From Pyrenophora tritici-repentis (Eukaryota; Ascomycota; Dothideomycetes; Pleosporales; Pleosporaceae): a stretch of DNA of 64,000 nucleotides. This document shows positions 62,936-64,000 of the stretch, in pieces. The translations under genes were made by a program, and so were the position numbers. The stretch is taken from positions 2,604,001 to 2,668,000 of the forward strand of contig NC_089395.1 in assembly GCF_003171515.1 (NCBI RefSeq), written 5' to 3'. The notes beneath the pieces are model-generated. The model did not search any database. It was not told where the DNA came from and was given only the letters and a program-made list of their open reading frames with translations. The stretch's first letter is position 1. Each line of letters opens with the position of its first letter.

Positions 62936-64000
62936 CCGTGTCCGTGCGCGCAATGCGCGGATTCGCGTAATGCGCCGCCCAACAACACCATCTCAAATCC
63001 AAAAATGAGGCTATAGATCACCACACAAAAGCTATTATCGCGAGATTTCACAGAGTAGTAGTATTTTAATGCCCCTGATTACTTTGCGCTACTTATATTT
63101 GCTCGGCAATCTGATGTTCCGGCCGCAGCGGCTCACTTTTGGTGGTGGGGCTGGTGCAGCTCCTGAGGCCTCTTCAACAGCTGCAGCATCCGCAACACGT
63201 TTTTGACGCTTATTGCGATTACTAGAGCTTGTTGAAGCCTTACGCTTACCGTTTTGGGACTGTTGGATAGCTTTTTTGGAGTCACGATCGGCCTTTTTGC
63301 GGGCGCGTTCAGCCTCCTTCTCGGCCTTCTCCTTCATCCTCCTCTCCCTGGCTGCCTCTCGTTCGGCACGCTTCTCCTGAGCTAATCGAAGCTTGTATAA
63401 CCTTGCCTAGTCTCTTAACTCTTTCATCCCAGCTTTTTAGAGTGCCTCCTGATCTCTCTATTGTTCTATTTGGATCCTACGCTCCTTGGCCTCCCAGATC
63501 TTCCTTGGCGACCAGAAAATAGCTCCCCTATGATAGTTATCCTTGTTTTTTTTAGAGTTTCAAGGGGTAGCTTTTTTGCTGGTGAGCCCTTCTACTCAAC
63601 CTATCCAGGAGACCCCTTACCTCCTTGTGAAGGAGCGTATTTTGGGTGGCGAGATAATAGATGGTTCTCCGGAGTCTTTTCACCTCCCTACTCCTCCTTT
63701 CACCCTTGGCTACTTTGACGACTATTGAATAGATCCTGCGCTAATCTAACCCGTCGATAGGCTCCGTTAACTCCTCGTCCTCATCTACTACCTTAGGGGT
63801 AGTACAGGTGAATCTTTTGAGTACACGAGCTAGATTGGGTGGCTAGATGCCGGTGGCGGTAAAGGCCTTTTTAATGAGCTCAGGCCTAAAAGTAGATATC
63901 CAGGCGGGCCAGAAAAGGTAGAAGAAGTCTCCTTTTCTCATTTTGGAGAAGCCCTAGGTGGTGTAGGTAAAGGTAATTAGCTTATTTGTATAGGCAGCTG
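62936..64000 (-). mobile_element. Fot1-like transposon E, partial at window edge
   Basis: The left end CCGTGTCCGTGCGCGCAATG after TA (62934-62935) resembles the terminal repeat of C. A minus-strand transposase C-terminus ends at 63089 (KRKASTSSSNRNKRQKRV, PAPPPKVSRCGRNIRLPSKY). Upstream parts with stops run to the window end. Confidence 0.8.
63089..64000 (-). pseudogene. Fot1-like transposase E, partial
   Basis: The C-terminal coiled coil (MKEKAEKEAERARKKADRDS) and basic tail are open. Further upstream frames are interrupted by TAG. The N-terminus lies beyond the window. Confidence 0.8.

Noticed and set aside
1..64000. CRISPR arrays or bacterial-type operons
   Set aside because: No regularly spaced repeats; introns, RIP and fungal gene families show eukaryotic nuclear DNA.

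Overview
The window looks like nuclear DNA of a filamentous ascomycete, most likely a Dothideomycete of the order Pleosporales (Pyrenophora-like). The grounds are genes with short introns of about 46-60 nt, conserved fungal proteins (Sec5, peroxisomal thiolase, Mme1-type carrier, DUF7587 protein), and Fot1/pogo transposons scarred by CpA-to-TpA changes typical of repeat-induced point mutation (RIP). Species assignment is inference; no search was possible.

Layout. 1-20.5 kb is mainly ordinary genes: a truncated MFS transporter, a one-pass membrane protein, a DUF7587 protein, exocyst Sec5, a mitochondrial carrier, a SAP-like membrane protein, an ankyrin/MYND protein, two small unknown genes and a trypsin-like protein with an in-frame stop. 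A family of short inverted-repeat elements (MITEs) sits repeatedly just after stop codons. 20.5-26.7 kb is gene-poor with decayed coding fragments. 26.7-37.7 kb holds a PTS2-type thiolase, an intron-containing tRNA, a divergent pair of paralogous unknown genes, a Met-rich GPI-type protein broken at two C runs, and a METTL27-like methyltransferase.

38.1-43.0 kb is a three-layer nest: a RIP-damaged Fot1-like transposon (TA duplication) contains a solo LTR (GGAGG duplication), which contains a 2.6-kb hAT-ended element (8-bp duplication). The hAT element has no DDE core. It carries an intact, three-exon histone H3-like gene and, divergently, a gene ending in a hAT dimerisation domain. Introns of both genes share sequence (introner-like), and both ends carry telomere-like GGGTTA tracts. 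This is the most unusual object in the window.

43.8-52.2 kb is a one-strand run of glutamine-rich, coiled-coil or AT-hook proteins without recognised enzymes, partly interrupted by in-frame stops. After a ketopantoate-reductase-type gene, 54.3-64 kb is a transposon island. It includes two Fot1-like copies in inverted orientation that form about 2-kb palindrome arms around a 28-bp spacer; only one arm shows RIP-type damage.

Exon boundaries are my own reading of GT/GC-AG sites with frame continuity; no transcript evidence was available.
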